Shown one piece after another: positions 42,070 to 50,041 of a DNA stretch of 64,000 nucleotides (the first letter of the stretch is position 1; the number at the start of each line of letters is the position of its first letter). Position numbers and translations under genes: made by a program. The notes beneath the pieces were generated by a model. That model was not told where the DNA came from. It searched no databases and worked only from the letters and a program-made list of their open reading frames with translations. The DNA lies in contig NZ_CP016286.1 of assembly GCF_001679785.1 (NCBI RefSeq), forward strand, positions 2,294,001 to 2,358,000, written 5' to 3'. This DNA comes from Rhizobium leguminosarum (lineage in GTDB: Bacteria; Pseudomonadota; Alphaproteobacteria; Rhizobiales; Rhizobiaceae).

Positions 42070-43401
42070 ATGTCCGAATCCGCCGGCGGACTCTCCGACT
42101 ATGTTGGGATACTAGCCGTGTTTCTTCTCGTCGCCGCCAATGGCTTCTTCGTTGCCGCCGAATTCGCCCTGGTGTCGGTCAGGCGTAGCCGTGTCGCCGA
42201 ACTCGCTGCGGCAGGCCGCATGAACGCCTCGGCACTTCAGCGCGCCGTCGACAATCTCGACTCCAACCTTGCAGCCACCCAGCTCGGCATCACCATCTCC
42301 TCGCTCGCCCTCGGCTGGGTTGGCGAACCGGCGCTTGCCCACCTGATCGAGCCGCTGCTGTCCTGGCTGCCCGGGCAATGGGCGACGGCGGGCGCGCATA
42401 CTGTTGCCGTTGTCATCGCCTTCATCATCATCACGGCCCTGCATATCGTGCTTGGCGAGCTCGCGCCGAAGAGCCTGGCGCTTCAGCGCAGCGAGGCCAC
42501 TTCGCTTGCCGTGGTGCGCCCGCTCGGTCTGTTCCTGATATTGTTCAAACCGGCGATCTTCGTCCTGAACGGCATGGGCAACCTGGTGCTGCGCGGTGTC
42601 GGTCTTCGCGCCGGAACCGGGGAATCATCGTTCCATTCGCCGCAGGAGCTCAAGCTTTTGATCGCCGAGAGCCAGGAAGCCGGCCTTCTCAACCAGGTGC
42701 AGCAGCAGCTCGTCGAGCGGGTCTTTAACATCGGCGAGAGACCGATCTCCGACATCATGACGCCGCGTCTCGATATCGATTGGTTCGACGCCGACGACAG
42801 CGAGGCCGAGATCCTGAAGACGATCCGCGAATGCAGCCACGAACAGCTGCTGGTCGCGCGAGGCTCGATCGACGAACCGATCGGCATGGTGCTGAAAAAG
42901 GATCTTCTCGATCAGGTTCTCGACGGCGGCAGGGTCCGGCCGATGGAGGTGATCAAACAGCCGTTGGTGCTGCATGAGGGCACCTCGGTCGTCCGCGTGC
43001 TCGACAGTTTCAAGGCCTCACCCGTTCGCCTCGCCATCGTCATCGACGAATATGGCAGCCTCGAAGGCATCGTCACCCAGACCGACCTGCTCGAAGCCAT
43101 CGCCGGCGACCTGCCGGGATCCAACGAAGAGCCCGATATCGTCGTCAGGGAAGACGGGTCGCTCTTGATCGATGCGATGATGCCGGCCTTCGACGCCTTC
43201 GAACGGCTGGGCCTGCGCGATCGTCCGGATGCCGATTTCCATACGCTGGCGGGCTTCGCGCTGCATCAGCTCCAGCACATCCCCGAAGCCGGCGAAACCT
43301 TCGTCTTCGACAACTGGCGCTTCGAAGTGCTCGACATGGACGGCATGCGTATCGACAAGATGCTCGCGACGCGCATTCCCGCGGATGGGGCGGAGGCCTA
43401 G
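42070..43401 (+). CDS. CNNM/CorC (hemolysin-like) membrane protein with CBS pair
   Basis: A 443-residue protein. The N-terminal CNNM transmembrane domain covers about 1-200 (LLVAANGFFVAAEFALVSVR, LGELAPKSLALQ). A CBS-domain pair follows at about 210-340 (RPISDIMTPRLDI, VIDEYGSLEGIVTQTDLL), then a CorC_HlyC C-terminal domain. Members are linked to magnesium/cobalt efflux. GGGA precedes the ATG at 42070. A repeat element follows the stop. Confidence 0.93.
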   Translation: MSESAGGLSDYVGILAVFLLVAANGFFVAAEFALVSVRRSRVAELAAAGRMNASALQRAVDNLDSNLAATQLGITISSLALGWVGEPALAHLIEPLLSWLPGQWATAGAHTVAVVIAFIIITALHIVLGELAPKSLALQRSEATSLAVVRPLGLFLILFKPAIFVLNGMGNLVLRGVGLRAGTGESSFHSPQELKLLIAESQEAGLLNQVQQQLVERVFNIGERPISDIMTPRLDIDWFDADDSEAEILKTIRECSHEQLLVARGSIDEPIGMVLKKDLLDQVLDGGRVRPMEVIKQPLVLHEGTSVVRVLDSFKASPVRLAIVIDEYGSLEGIVTQTDLLEAIAGDLPGSNEEPDIVVREDGSLLIDAMMPAFDAFERLGLRDRPDADFHTLAGFALHQLQHIPEAGETFVFDNWRFEVLDMDGMRIDKMLATRIPADGAEA

Positions 43402-43420
43402 AGCCAAGGAAAGGCTCTAA

Positions 43421-43524
43421 AGCATGTCGCGCAAAAGTGTGCCGCGGTTTTGCGACAACGACATGCGTAAAAACAAATGCCTAAAGCGCGAGGAGCGAAT
43501 CTGAAAGGTCGCGACGCGCTTTAG
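43421..43524. repeat. Two-palindrome intergenic repeat, second subfamily (copy 1)
   Basis: The first palindrome is GCATGTCGCGCAAAAGTG...CGACAACGACATGC; the second is CTAAAGCGCG...CGCGCTTTAG. It shares its plan, and the AAGTGTG-GCGGTTTTG-type centre, with the element at 34620-34730 but has different arms. Its right end supplies the stop codon (TAA, 43523-43521) of the convergent chrA gene. Confidence 0.78.
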
Positions 43525-44942
43525 TTCACCGCCAGCGTCCAGAGCATTCCCGCGGCTGCGCAGGCTAGCAGCGTCGCGATCACGGAAGCCTTGAAGCGGA
43601 AGATCGCTATCGCCGCGGCGGCAGACAGCGCCATTGCCGCCGGCACGGCCGATTGCAGCACCGGAATATCGAGCCGCAAGCCGCCAAGCTGGACGGTCGC
43701 AACCTCGGCAAACAGCGTGTGCAGGGCAAACCAGATAGCGAGGTTGAGGATAACCCCGACCACCGCCGCTGTTATGGCCGACATCGCGCCGGCGAGCGCT
43801 ATGTTGCCGCGCAGTTTTTCGATGAACGGCGCGCCGAGGAAGATCCACAGGAAACAGGGCACGAAGGTCACCCAGCTCGTCAATATCGCCGCAAGCGTTG
43901 CAGCAAGCATCGGGTCCAGCGCTCCCGGATCCCGGTAGGCGCCCATGAAGCCGACGAACTGGACGACCATAATCAGCGGCCCCGGCGTCGTCTCGGCCAT
44001 GCCGAGACCATCCAGCATCTCCCCGGGTTTCAGCCAGCCGAAATGCTGCACGGCCTCCTGTGCGACATAGGCAAGCACGGCATAGGCCCCGCCGAAGGTG
44101 ACGACCGCCATTTTGCTGAAGAACAGGCCGATTTCGGTAAAGACGTTGTCAGCACCGAAGGTTGCGTAGAGCGCCGCGAGCGGCGCGAGCCAGAGGGTAA
44201 GCAGCACGGCCGAGATACGCAGCGACCAGGCGAGATTCGGGCGCGCATGCGCCGGTATGCCTTCGCCAAGCGCCGACTCGGCATCCGACAGCACCGGCCC
44301 GCTTCCGGCCTTATGGCCGCCGCCGGTCTGAAAGGCGGCAAGCCCGAACCTGCCGCCGAGGAAGCCGGCAATGCCGGCCGCGAGCACGATCAGCGGGAAC
44401 GGCACATGGAGAAAGAAGATGGCGATGAAGGCCGCGGCCGCGATACCGACCATGACGCGATTCTTGAGCGCACGGCCGCCGATGCGGATGACGGCCTGCA
44501 CGACGACGGCAAGCACCGCCGCCTTCAGCCCGAAGAACAGGCCGGCGACGATGCCGACATTGCCGTAAGCCGCGTAGATATAGCTGAGACAGAGGATCGA
44601 CAGGAACCCAGGCAGCACGAACAGCAGGCCGGCGACGAGACCGCCCACTGTCCGATGCATCAGCCAGCCGATATAGATGGCGAGCTGCTGCGCCTCGGGT
44701 CCGGGAAGCAGCATGCAATAGTTCAGCGCATGCAGAAAACGGTGCTCACCGATCCATCGCTTCTCGTCGACGATGATCCGGTGCATGACGGCGATCTGGC
44801 CGGCGGGGCCGCCGAAACTCAGGGCGGCGACACGCAGCCACACCTTGAAGGCCTCGCCAAACGAGACGCCGTGATGATGCCCCTCTCCCGCGTCTTCCTC
44901 CGCCATTTTGCCGCCTGGCGCTTTATCCGTCATCTCGACCAT
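43521..44942 (-). CDS. chrA: Chromate efflux transporter ChrA (two-domain)
   Basis: A 473-residue inner-membrane transporter of the long-chain CHR family with two homologous halves. The first has SFGGPAGQIAVMHRIIVDEK and LLPGPEAQQLAIYIGW; the second has TFGGAYAVLAYVAQEAV and ETTPGPLIMVVQFVGF. A short His-rich N-terminus (GEGHHHG) precedes. The ATG at 44942 starts one base after the stop of the upstream rhodanese-ChrB gene, so they form an operon. The stop lies within a repeat element. Confidence 0.92.
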   Translation of the reverse strand: MVEMTDKAPGGKMAEEDAGEGHHHGVSFGEAFKVWLRVAALSFGGPAGQIAVMHRIIVDEKRWIGEHRFLHALNYCMLLPGPEAQQLAIYIGWLMHRTVGGLVAGLLFVLPGFLSILCLSYIYAAYGNVGIVAGLFFGLKAAVLAVVVQAVIRIGGRALKNRVMVGIAAAAFIAIFFLHVPFPLIVLAAGIAGFLGGRFGLAAFQTGGGHKAGSGPVLSDAESALGEGIPAHARPNLAWSLRISAVLLTLWLAPLAALYATFGADNVFTEIGLFFSKMAVVTFGGAYAVLAYVAQEAVQHFGWLKPGEMLDGLGMAETTPGPLIMVVQFVGFMGAYRDPGALDPMLAATLAAILTSWVTFVPCFLWIFLGAPFIEKLRGNIALAGAMSAITAAVVGVILNLAIWFALHTLFAEVATVQLGGLRLDIPVLQSAVPAAMALSAAAAIAIFRFKASVIATLLACAAAGMLWTLAVN

Positions 44943-44943
44943 C

Positions 44944-45759
44944 TCATGCCCTCTTCTTCGGCGCCGGCCAGTTGTGGGTTTCCTCGGTCGCATCGCGGCA
45001 CCAGCGGAAGAAGGCGTCGTAGAGAAGCATCCCGGCCTCGAGCTGTTCCAGATCGTCGGAATACATCCTGGAGAGGCCGAGCGAGGCGGCCAGCAGGCCC
45101 GCCGCCTCGGGCGCGAGATCGAGCCTTGCGGTATCCGCCGCCCTGACGATCCGCGCCAGACGCAGGAGCGGCTCCGATGCCAGCCCGAACTCCTCGACCA
45201 TGACATCAAAGGTGCAGAGTTCGCCGCGATGGCTCCAGAACACGTCATCGATATCGAAGGGCACCGCCCCGAAGCGCTCGCTGACGGCTAAAACCTCAGG
45301 CGCCGGCACGAACAGGAATACGGCGCTCGGATCGACGAAGCGCCGGATAAGCCAGGGACAGGCGATGCGGTCGATCTTCGGCCGCGCCCGCGTCACCCAG
45401 ACGGTGCGCCCCTCGGCATCGCGGCGCGGCAGCTCGGCGTCAGGCACCGCCAGTCCGCCGGCAATCCAGGCTTCGAAGCCGCCTTCGAGGCTCTCGGCGT
45501 CGATCCCGGCATGGCGCAGGTGGGCGGCGACGCCATGGCTGAGTTTGCTGCCCTTCTGGCAGACCACGACGACGGAATCGGCATCGACGCTGCCCGCCCA
45601 GGACCCGATCTCGGCATGGCCCCGCCGGATGGAGCTAGGCACCAGGCGCGGATCGAGTGCGAAGTCCTCCTCGGTGCGAACGTCGATAATGCAAGGCGCA
45701 CCGGGGGTTCCGATAAGGCGGTTGAGCTTGTCGGGAGAAATTTCGAGAAATGACGGCAT
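44944..45759 (-). CDS. Rhodanese-ChrB fusion, chromate resistance protein
   Basis: A 271-residue fusion. The N-terminal rhodanese domain (about 1-110) has PCIIDVRTEEDF and the catalytic-loop Cys in VVVVCQKGSKLSHG. A ChrB C-terminal-type domain (about 115-260) has VWVTRARPKIDRIACPWLIR and FVDPSAVFLFVP, followed by the DDIFWSH-like VFWSHRGELC. It lacks the N-terminal regulator part of full ChrB. It sits directly upstream of chrA and presumably supports chromate resistance, perhaps by thiol-linked reduction. Confidence 0.9.
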   Translation of the reverse strand: MPSFLEISPDKLNRLIGTPGAPCIIDVRTEEDFALDPRLVPSSIRRGHAEIGSWAGSVDADSVVVVCQKGSKLSHGVAAHLRHAGIDAESLEGGFEAWIAGGLAVPDAELPRRDAEGRTVWVTRARPKIDRIACPWLIRRFVDPSAVFLFVPAPEVLAVSERFGAVPFDIDDVFWSHRGELCTFDVMVEEFGLASEPLLRLARIVRAADTARLDLAPEAAGLLAASLGLSRMYSDDLEQLEAGMLLYDAFFRWCRDATEETHNWPAPKKRA

Positions 45760-46137
45760 GACGCGTCCCTCCGTTGATCGGTTTTACTGGACGCGATTCT
45801 TCAGCATGACGCCTCGTGGGGTGATCGCGACCCCATGCGGAAATCATTCGCAAACAGACCCGGTGGTGTCAAGCGCATTGCGCCATGGCGGCTTGCTGTC
45901 CGCACCCGCGGCCCGCCATCCACCACCGCATCCGATCGGCCGGCAGCTCTACCACCGGGTCTCTGCCGTCGACCGCAAAGCAGATGAGGAGTGAACGGCA
46001 AAGCCCGCGAATGCGCGGAGCGCCAGTAAAGCGAGAATAATGAGTACGAAAACCCAATCAGCACAAGCGCTTCGGCCCAGAACGGAACAAAATGCCCACT
46101 TCGGCATTCTTCTGTCACCGAAAGAGGAGAAAGTACC
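45760..46137. other. Intergenic region, no supported gene
   Basis: The 378 bp contain the promoter of the rhodanese-ChrB gene on one side. GAGGAG before 46138 is the ribosome-binding site of the next gene. Minus-strand frames with one hydrophobic stretch (FVLIILALLALRAFAGF) lack a ribosome-binding site and are not called. Confidence 0.4.
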
Positions 46138-46446
46138 ATGACGTACGACCCCAATAATGCCAACGACCCGAACCGCCCGCTGAACCCAAATCTGGATCTG
46201 CGCACCACGCCGAGCGCGCGCAGCAGTAATACGTGGGTTGTCTGGGTCGCTGCATTGGCCGTGATCGCTGTCGCTGCATTCGCCTATTCGCAGTGGAGCA
46301 CCCCCGGCACATCCCCGGACACGACAGCCTCCACGACCCAATCAGAGCCGGCGCCGGCCAAGCCGATCGCTCCGACCGACAACAGCGCAACGCCTGCACC
46401 GGCACCAGCACCGGCCACTCCGCCGGCTGCCCCTGCACAGCAGTAA
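46138..46446 (+). CDS. Small single-pass membrane protein with Pro/Ala-rich tail
   Basis: A 102-residue protein: hydrophilic N-terminus rich in Asn/Pro (NNANDPNRPLNPNLDLR), one membrane helix at about 33-50 (WVVWVAALAVIAVAAFAYS), then a Thr/Ser and Ala/Pro-rich periplasmic tail ending APATPPAAPAQQ. GAGGAG precedes the ATG. I do not recognise a family; similar small anchored proteins are common in rhizobia. A hairpin terminator follows. Confidence 0.75.
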   Translation: MTYDPNNANDPNRPLNPNLDLRTTPSARSSNTWVVWVAALAVIAVAAFAYSQWSTPGTSPDTTASTTQSEPAPAKPIAPTDNSATPAPAPAPATPPAAPAQQ

Positions 46447-46463
46447 TCGCTGCTCGGTCAGAA

Positions 46464-46486
46464 GAAGCCGGCCCAGTGCCGGCTTC
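46464..46486 (+). terminator. Hairpin terminator
   Basis: GAAGCCGGC pairs with GCCGGCTTC across CCAGT, 17 bp after the stop of the small membrane protein gene. Only a weak pyrimidine tail follows. Confidence 0.6.
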
Positions 46487-46503
46487 CTCTCGGCTGCTAG
46501 CTC

Positions 46504-46531
46504 TTGAAGCTTTTTAAGTAAACCCTATTTA
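46504..46531 (+). promoter_or_regulatory. Promoter of the candidate small RNA
   Basis: TTGAAG, a 16-base AT-rich spacer, then TATTTA. The spacing and hexamers fit sigma-70. Confidence 0.5.
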
Positions 46532-46536
46532 AGGGA

Positions 46537-46634
46537 TACTAAATCTGTTTCTGACGGCTGACCACGGAGGTACTGGCAGCCGTTATCGAGACTGATCGAG
46601 GAAGGTCGGTGCGAGTTTCGCCCGGCCTTTTTTC
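46537..46634 (+). ncRNA. Candidate small RNA with intrinsic terminator
   Basis: About 98 bases follow a promoter-like sequence in an ORF-free gap. Hairpin 1 pairs ACGGCTG (46554-46560) with CAGCCGT (46577-46583), extended by CCA/TGG, and exposes CGGAGGTAC in the loop. Hairpin 2 pairs AAGGTCGG (46602-46609) with CCGGCCTT (46622-46629) and is followed by six T. This terminator cannot belong to the upstream gene, which has its own hairpin. Confidence 0.58.
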
Positions 46635-46686
46635 TTGACCTCGTCATCCATGGCGACAGGCTACTGGCAACGCCTGGATCGGAATA

Positions 46687-46989
46687 TTATTTGGGAATCC
46701 TGTTATAGAAGGACTGCGGATCGTACACGCACTCGTAGTCGAGGAGGCAAAGCTTGCCATTGGCATCCCTCACCCTTGCGGTGTCGTACTTGTCGCCGAG
46801 ATTGCACCTGGCCGGCGGATAACGGAAGCTGCGGCCGCCAAAGCCCATGCGCACAAAAACCGCCTTGTCCTTGCGGATGATCTGCGCAAGCTCTTCGCAA
46901 CTGTGATCCCTGGCATTGACCTCCACCGCCTCGGCGGCAAGAGCGACGGACGGAAACAACAGTGCGACGGCCAGAACAACGCTTTTCAT
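46687..46989 (-). CDS. Small secreted Cys protein (paralogue 1)
   Basis: A 100-residue exported protein with a signal peptide (residues 1-18, FPSVALA). Mature features are DHSCEELAQIIRKDKAVFVRMG, GGRSFRYPPARCNLGDKYD and LCLLDYECVYDP, with four cysteines likely forming two disulphides. AGGAG precedes the ATG at 46989. A clear paralogue lies at 47438-47734 with the same cysteine pattern. I do not recognise the function. Confidence 0.78.
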   Translation of the reverse strand: MKSVVLAVALLFPSVALAAEAVEVNARDHSCEELAQIIRKDKAVFVRMGFGGRSFRYPPARCNLGDKYDTARVRDANGKLCLLDYECVYDPQSFYNRIPK

Positions 46990-47118
46990 GGAAACTCCTG
47001 AATGTGAGAGAGCGAAGGTAGGGCATCGCACCGCGTGCCGCCAGTGCGGGAACCGTCCGAACTATACGGCTGAGCACAGAGCCGGAGTGGACAAGGGCCA
47101 TTCCGGCACAGAAGGTCG

Positions 47119-47352
47119 ATGTGTCCCCGCCGGAAGCTTCGATTGGCCGAAACCAGGCGTTACGCCAAAAACGCGACCTTGGCGCTCTTGATCGTCACAA
47201 AGATTGCGGTTGCGACTATTTACGTCCTTAGACTAAACGCCTCGCATTCCTTCCAGGAATACGCACCGCCCATAGCAGTGATGGCGGCACTGTCGTTTTT
47301 CATCGTCGCAGCACTCTGGCTCGCCGGCATGAAACTGAGCGGCGGCGATTGA
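47119..47352 (+). CDS. Small two-helix membrane protein (uncertain)
   Basis: A 77-residue frame with a basic N-terminus and two hydrophobic segments (LALLIVTKIAVATIYVL and IAVMAALSFFIVAALWLAG). It lies between the two secreted-protein paralogues but on the opposite strand. The start is weak, with no clear ribosome-binding site, so the call rests on the membrane-like composition alone. Confidence 0.45.
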   Translation: MCPRRKLRLAETRRYAKNATLALLIVTKIAVATIYVLRLNASHSFQEYAPPIAVMAALSFFIVAALWLAGMKLSGGD

Positions 47353-47360
47353 GCGACACA

Positions 47361-47429
47361 CAAAGGACGGTCTAACTCTTTCAATCCCTCGCATCGTGCT
47401 TTCCGAAAATCGATTCCGATTTTTTCGGG
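47361..47429. repeat. Third-type intergenic repeat (copy 1, minus orientation)
   Basis: Read on the minus strand it contains ATCGGAATCGATTTTCGGAA, then ATTGAAAGAGTTAGACCGTCC. The segment at 48091-48157 shows the same order of blocks with few differences. Confidence 0.65.
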
Positions 47430-47437
47430 CTGATACG

Positions 47438-47734
47438 CTAGGGAAAATTATAGGGCGACGCGGGGTCGAAGACGCAGGAATAATCGAGGATGCACTGTTT
47501 TCCACCTGCATCGCGCAAACTGGTCGTGGTGCGCTTATCGCCCATGCTGCATTGGGCGGGCGGATAACGGAAACTGCGGCCGCCGAAACCGACGCGGACA
47601 AAGACCTTTTTGTTCTGGCGGATGATCTGCGTAAGCTCGCTGCAGCTATGCTCGCTCGCTTTGACGTTCATGACGCCTGCGGCAAAGGCAGGCAACGGCA
47701 GAGACAATGCGACGGCAAAAATAACGCTTCTCAT
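47438..47734 (-). CDS. Small secreted Cys protein (paralogue 2)
   Basis: A 98-residue exported protein, paralogous to that at 46687-46989. After the signal peptide (LPLPAFA) come EHSCSELTQIIRQNKKVFVRVG, GGRSFRYPPAQCSMGDKR and QCILDYSCVFDP, aligned almost position by position with paralogue 1. GGGAGGG precedes the ATG at 47734. It is 449 bp upstream of paralogue 1 on the same strand, so the pair arose by local duplication. Confidence 0.78.
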   Translation of the reverse strand: MRSVIFAVALSLPLPAFAAGVMNVKASEHSCSELTQIIRQNKKVFVRVGFGGRSFRYPPAQCSMGDKRTTTSLRDAGGKQCILDYSCVFDPASPYNFP

Positions 47735-47888
47735 AGACCCTCCCGATACGCGAGAGGGAGATAGGGCGCACGGACTGACGCGGCCAGTCCTACGGACAGC
47801 GCGAACCATGCCGCTCGCTTCGAGAACAGTTTCCGGCAGGCCGGAAAATCCGGCCTGAATTCGAATATATCAATCTTTTCAAGAAATT

Positions 47889-47964
<76 letters not shown>

Positions 47965-48090
47965 GTTCGCGCTTGGCTGCGCGGTGTGACGGGGCGTATA
48001 AACAGGATCGGCAGCCTTGTCCAGCGCATAGCCGAAATTTCTTTGGTTAACCGCGAAGATTTTTCGGTTTGGCTGAAATGCAGCGCATAA

Positions 48091-48157
48091 CCCCGAAAAT
48101 CGGAATCGATCTTCGGAAAGGATATGCGCAGATTCAAAGTGATAGAGCGTCCTTAGC
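48091..48157. repeat. Third-type intergenic repeat (copy 2)
   Basis: CCCGAAAATCGGAATCGATC, TTCGGAAAGG and ATTCAAAGTGATAGAGCGTC occur in the same order as in the inverted copy at 47361-47429. A perfect hairpin GCGCGTCC/GGACGCGC (48157-48176) follows directly. The two copies flank the tRNA gene and paralogue 2. Confidence 0.62.
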
Positions 48158-48190
48158 GCGTCCTGTCGGACGCGCGGCGTTCTAATCAAA

Positions 48191-49102
48191 TCAAAGGTCG
48201 AGCGTGCCGCTGGCCAGCCGCACTGCCTGGCCGCCGATCCGCGCGTTGGAGATCGCCCCGCCGTCGACATCGATATGCAGGTGGATGAAGGACGGCCGGC
48301 CCATCTCGACCCCCTGCTCGATCATGATCGGATGATGCCCGTCCGTCAGCCGGTCGAAATGGTGGATCGCACCGGAGAGTGCGGCCGCCGCCGAACCGGT
48401 AGCCGGGTCTTCGACGATGCCCATGCCGCTTGCGAACATTCGCGCATGGAACTTTGCCACGTGGTTGACGCCGCCGCGGCAATAGACATAGGCCGAGGCA
48501 AGCGCGCCATCGACGAAGGGCACGATTTTTTCCCAGAGTTGCGGATCGAATTCCACCCGCTGCGTGGCTCCGACATCGTGCACCGGAATGAGCAGGAAGG
48601 GAACGCCGGCACTCCAGACGGAGGGCACATGATTTTCGAAGCCGATCTCGGTCACCTTCAGCGACAGCGCATCGGCGATGCCGAGTTTGTCGAGCGGCAT
48701 GATGGCCGGCTGCGATTTGCGCGGCAGGTCGAATTCGGCAAAGCTCGCCTCACCTTCTCTCAGCCGAACCGCGCAGCGCACCGGCCCGACATTTTCCTCA
48801 AGCACCGAGACGAGATCGCGCGTAGCAGCACCATGTGCCCGTTCGGCCAGCGCCACCGCCGTACCGACCGTCGGATGGCCGGCAAAGGGCAGTTCGCGCC
48901 CCGGCGTGAAGATCCTGAGCCGTGCCGCATAGGCGGGATTGGTCGAAGGCTGCACGAAGACCGTCTCGGAGAGATTGAGCTCCCGGGTGATCGCCTGCAT
49001 CGCCTCGTCGCTGAGATCGTCTCCGTCGAAGATCACCGCCAGCGGATTGCCCGCAAGCTTTCGATCGGTGAACACGTCATAGACGCTGTAGCTTCGCGCC
49101 AC
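48191..49102 (-). CDS. PhzF family phenazine-biosynthesis-like isomerase
   Basis: A 303-residue member of the diaminopimelate-epimerase fold: VYDVFTDRKLAGNPLAVIFD at the N-terminus with the catalytic-Glu region LSETVFVQPS, LPFAGHPTVGTA, and the C-terminal half signature EDPATGSAAAALSG. PhzF-like proteins outside phenazine clusters are common isomerases of unknown substrate, and no other phz gene is present here. Confidence 0.93.
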   Translation of the reverse strand: MARSYSVYDVFTDRKLAGNPLAVIFDGDDLSDEAMQAITRELNLSETVFVQPSTNPAYAARLRIFTPGRELPFAGHPTVGTAVALAERAHGAATRDLVSVLEENVGPVRCAVRLREGEASFAEFDLPRKSQPAIMPLDKLGIADALSLKVTEIGFENHVPSVWSAGVPFLLIPVHDVGATQRVEFDPQLWEKIVPFVDGALASAYVYCRGGVNHVAKFHARMFASGMGIVEDPATGSAAAALSGAIHHFDRLTDGHHPIMIEQGVEMGRPSFIHLHIDVDGGAISNARIGGQAVRLASGTLDL

Positions 49103-49267
49103 ATCGGCCTCCTTGAATCGTCATCGCGCCGCCAACCTGCCCGACCACGCGAGCGAGTGCAAGGCGCTAAAACGTGTCGCGTCAACCGGATTCACACGAC
49201 GCGCTTTCGATCGTTACGTGGTGCGTGTCGTTATCCCGGAACGCTGCATGGCTTTGGGCGGCATACA

Positions 49268-50041
49268 TCAACTCCGTTCGGCCTTACCGAAATACCAGTC
49301 GATCACAGGCAACATGGCGATGTTATAGGCATGGGCGGAGGGATCGGCCGAGCGGATCGCCACCGCGCCCGCGATCTCCTGATCCTCGGCGACGAGCATA
49401 TGCCGCTCGATCCGCTCGATCATCTCATCCGCCGTCATATCGAAGCGGAATAACCGCAGCAGCGTCACCGTGCGCTTGTTATGAGTGGCGAACAGCCCCT
49501 CACCCGCGACGGATTCGGCAAGATCGAGCCCGGTCTCCTCATGGACTTCGCGGCGCATATTGGCTTCGATGTCGCAACGACCGTCGACGACATCCTCCGG
49601 CTCCAGCGAGCCGGCGGCGAAATAGACCTGGCCGGGATTGGCGGTATGGGCGCCCATGCGGATCGCCACCAGTGCGCCGTCGGAGGTCTCGAGCACCGGA
49701 TAGGCGAAGATGTGAATGCCGCCCTGGCGCTGCGGCTGCCGGCGCCACCACATGAAAGCGGAAAAGGGAATGACGTGGCCCTCGCCGGCAATCCCGTCTT
49801 CACCGAGCGATACGAACCGCTGGAACACCATGCGCCCGTCGAACAGCGCCGGATTGGCAGCAGTCTCCCTGCCCCAGTTCTCCCGGATCGCCGCCTCTTC
49901 GGCGGCGACGAAGGGATGGGGACCGGGCAGAATGCGCAGATCCACGCCGGCAATCGGAAAGACCGTCGCCTCCGGCGGCCAGCCGGCGAAATCATCGGAA
50001 AAATTGATGTTGGTGAAATTCGCGTTCAAATTTGCATTCAT
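49268..50041 (-). CDS. NUDIX hydrolase
   Basis: A 257-residue NUDIX protein. The Nudix box reads GSLEPEDVVDG followed by MRREVHEETGLDL at about residues 142-172, with the catalytic REVHEE in place. An N-terminal extension (about 1-100) is outside the core and resembles rhizobial NUDIX proteins of unknown substrate. It overlaps the upstream endonuclease/phosphatase-family gene by four bases, so the two are coupled. Confidence 0.9.
   Translation of the reverse strand: MNANLNANFTNINFSDDFAGWPPEATVFPIAGVDLRILPGPHPFVAAEEAAIRENWGRETAANPALFDGRMVFQRFVSLGEDGIAGEGHVIPFSAFMWWRRQPQRQGGIHIFAYPVLETSDGALVAIRMGAHTANPGQVYFAAGSLEPEDVVDGRCDIEANMRREVHEETGLDLAESVAGEGLFATHNKRTVTLLRLFRFDMTADEMIERIERHMLVAEDQEIAGAVAIRSADPSAHAYNIAMLPVIDWYFGKAERS

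Noticed and set aside
44943..45248. Extension of the ChrA frame upstream of 44942
   Set aside because: Runs through the rhodanese-ChrB gene in another frame and is Arg/Ser-rich; ChrA similarity begins after the ATG at 44942.
48191..49102. Phenazine biosynthesis cluster
   Set aside because: Only a PhzF-like gene is present; isolated PhzF homologues are common and not evidence of phenazine production.
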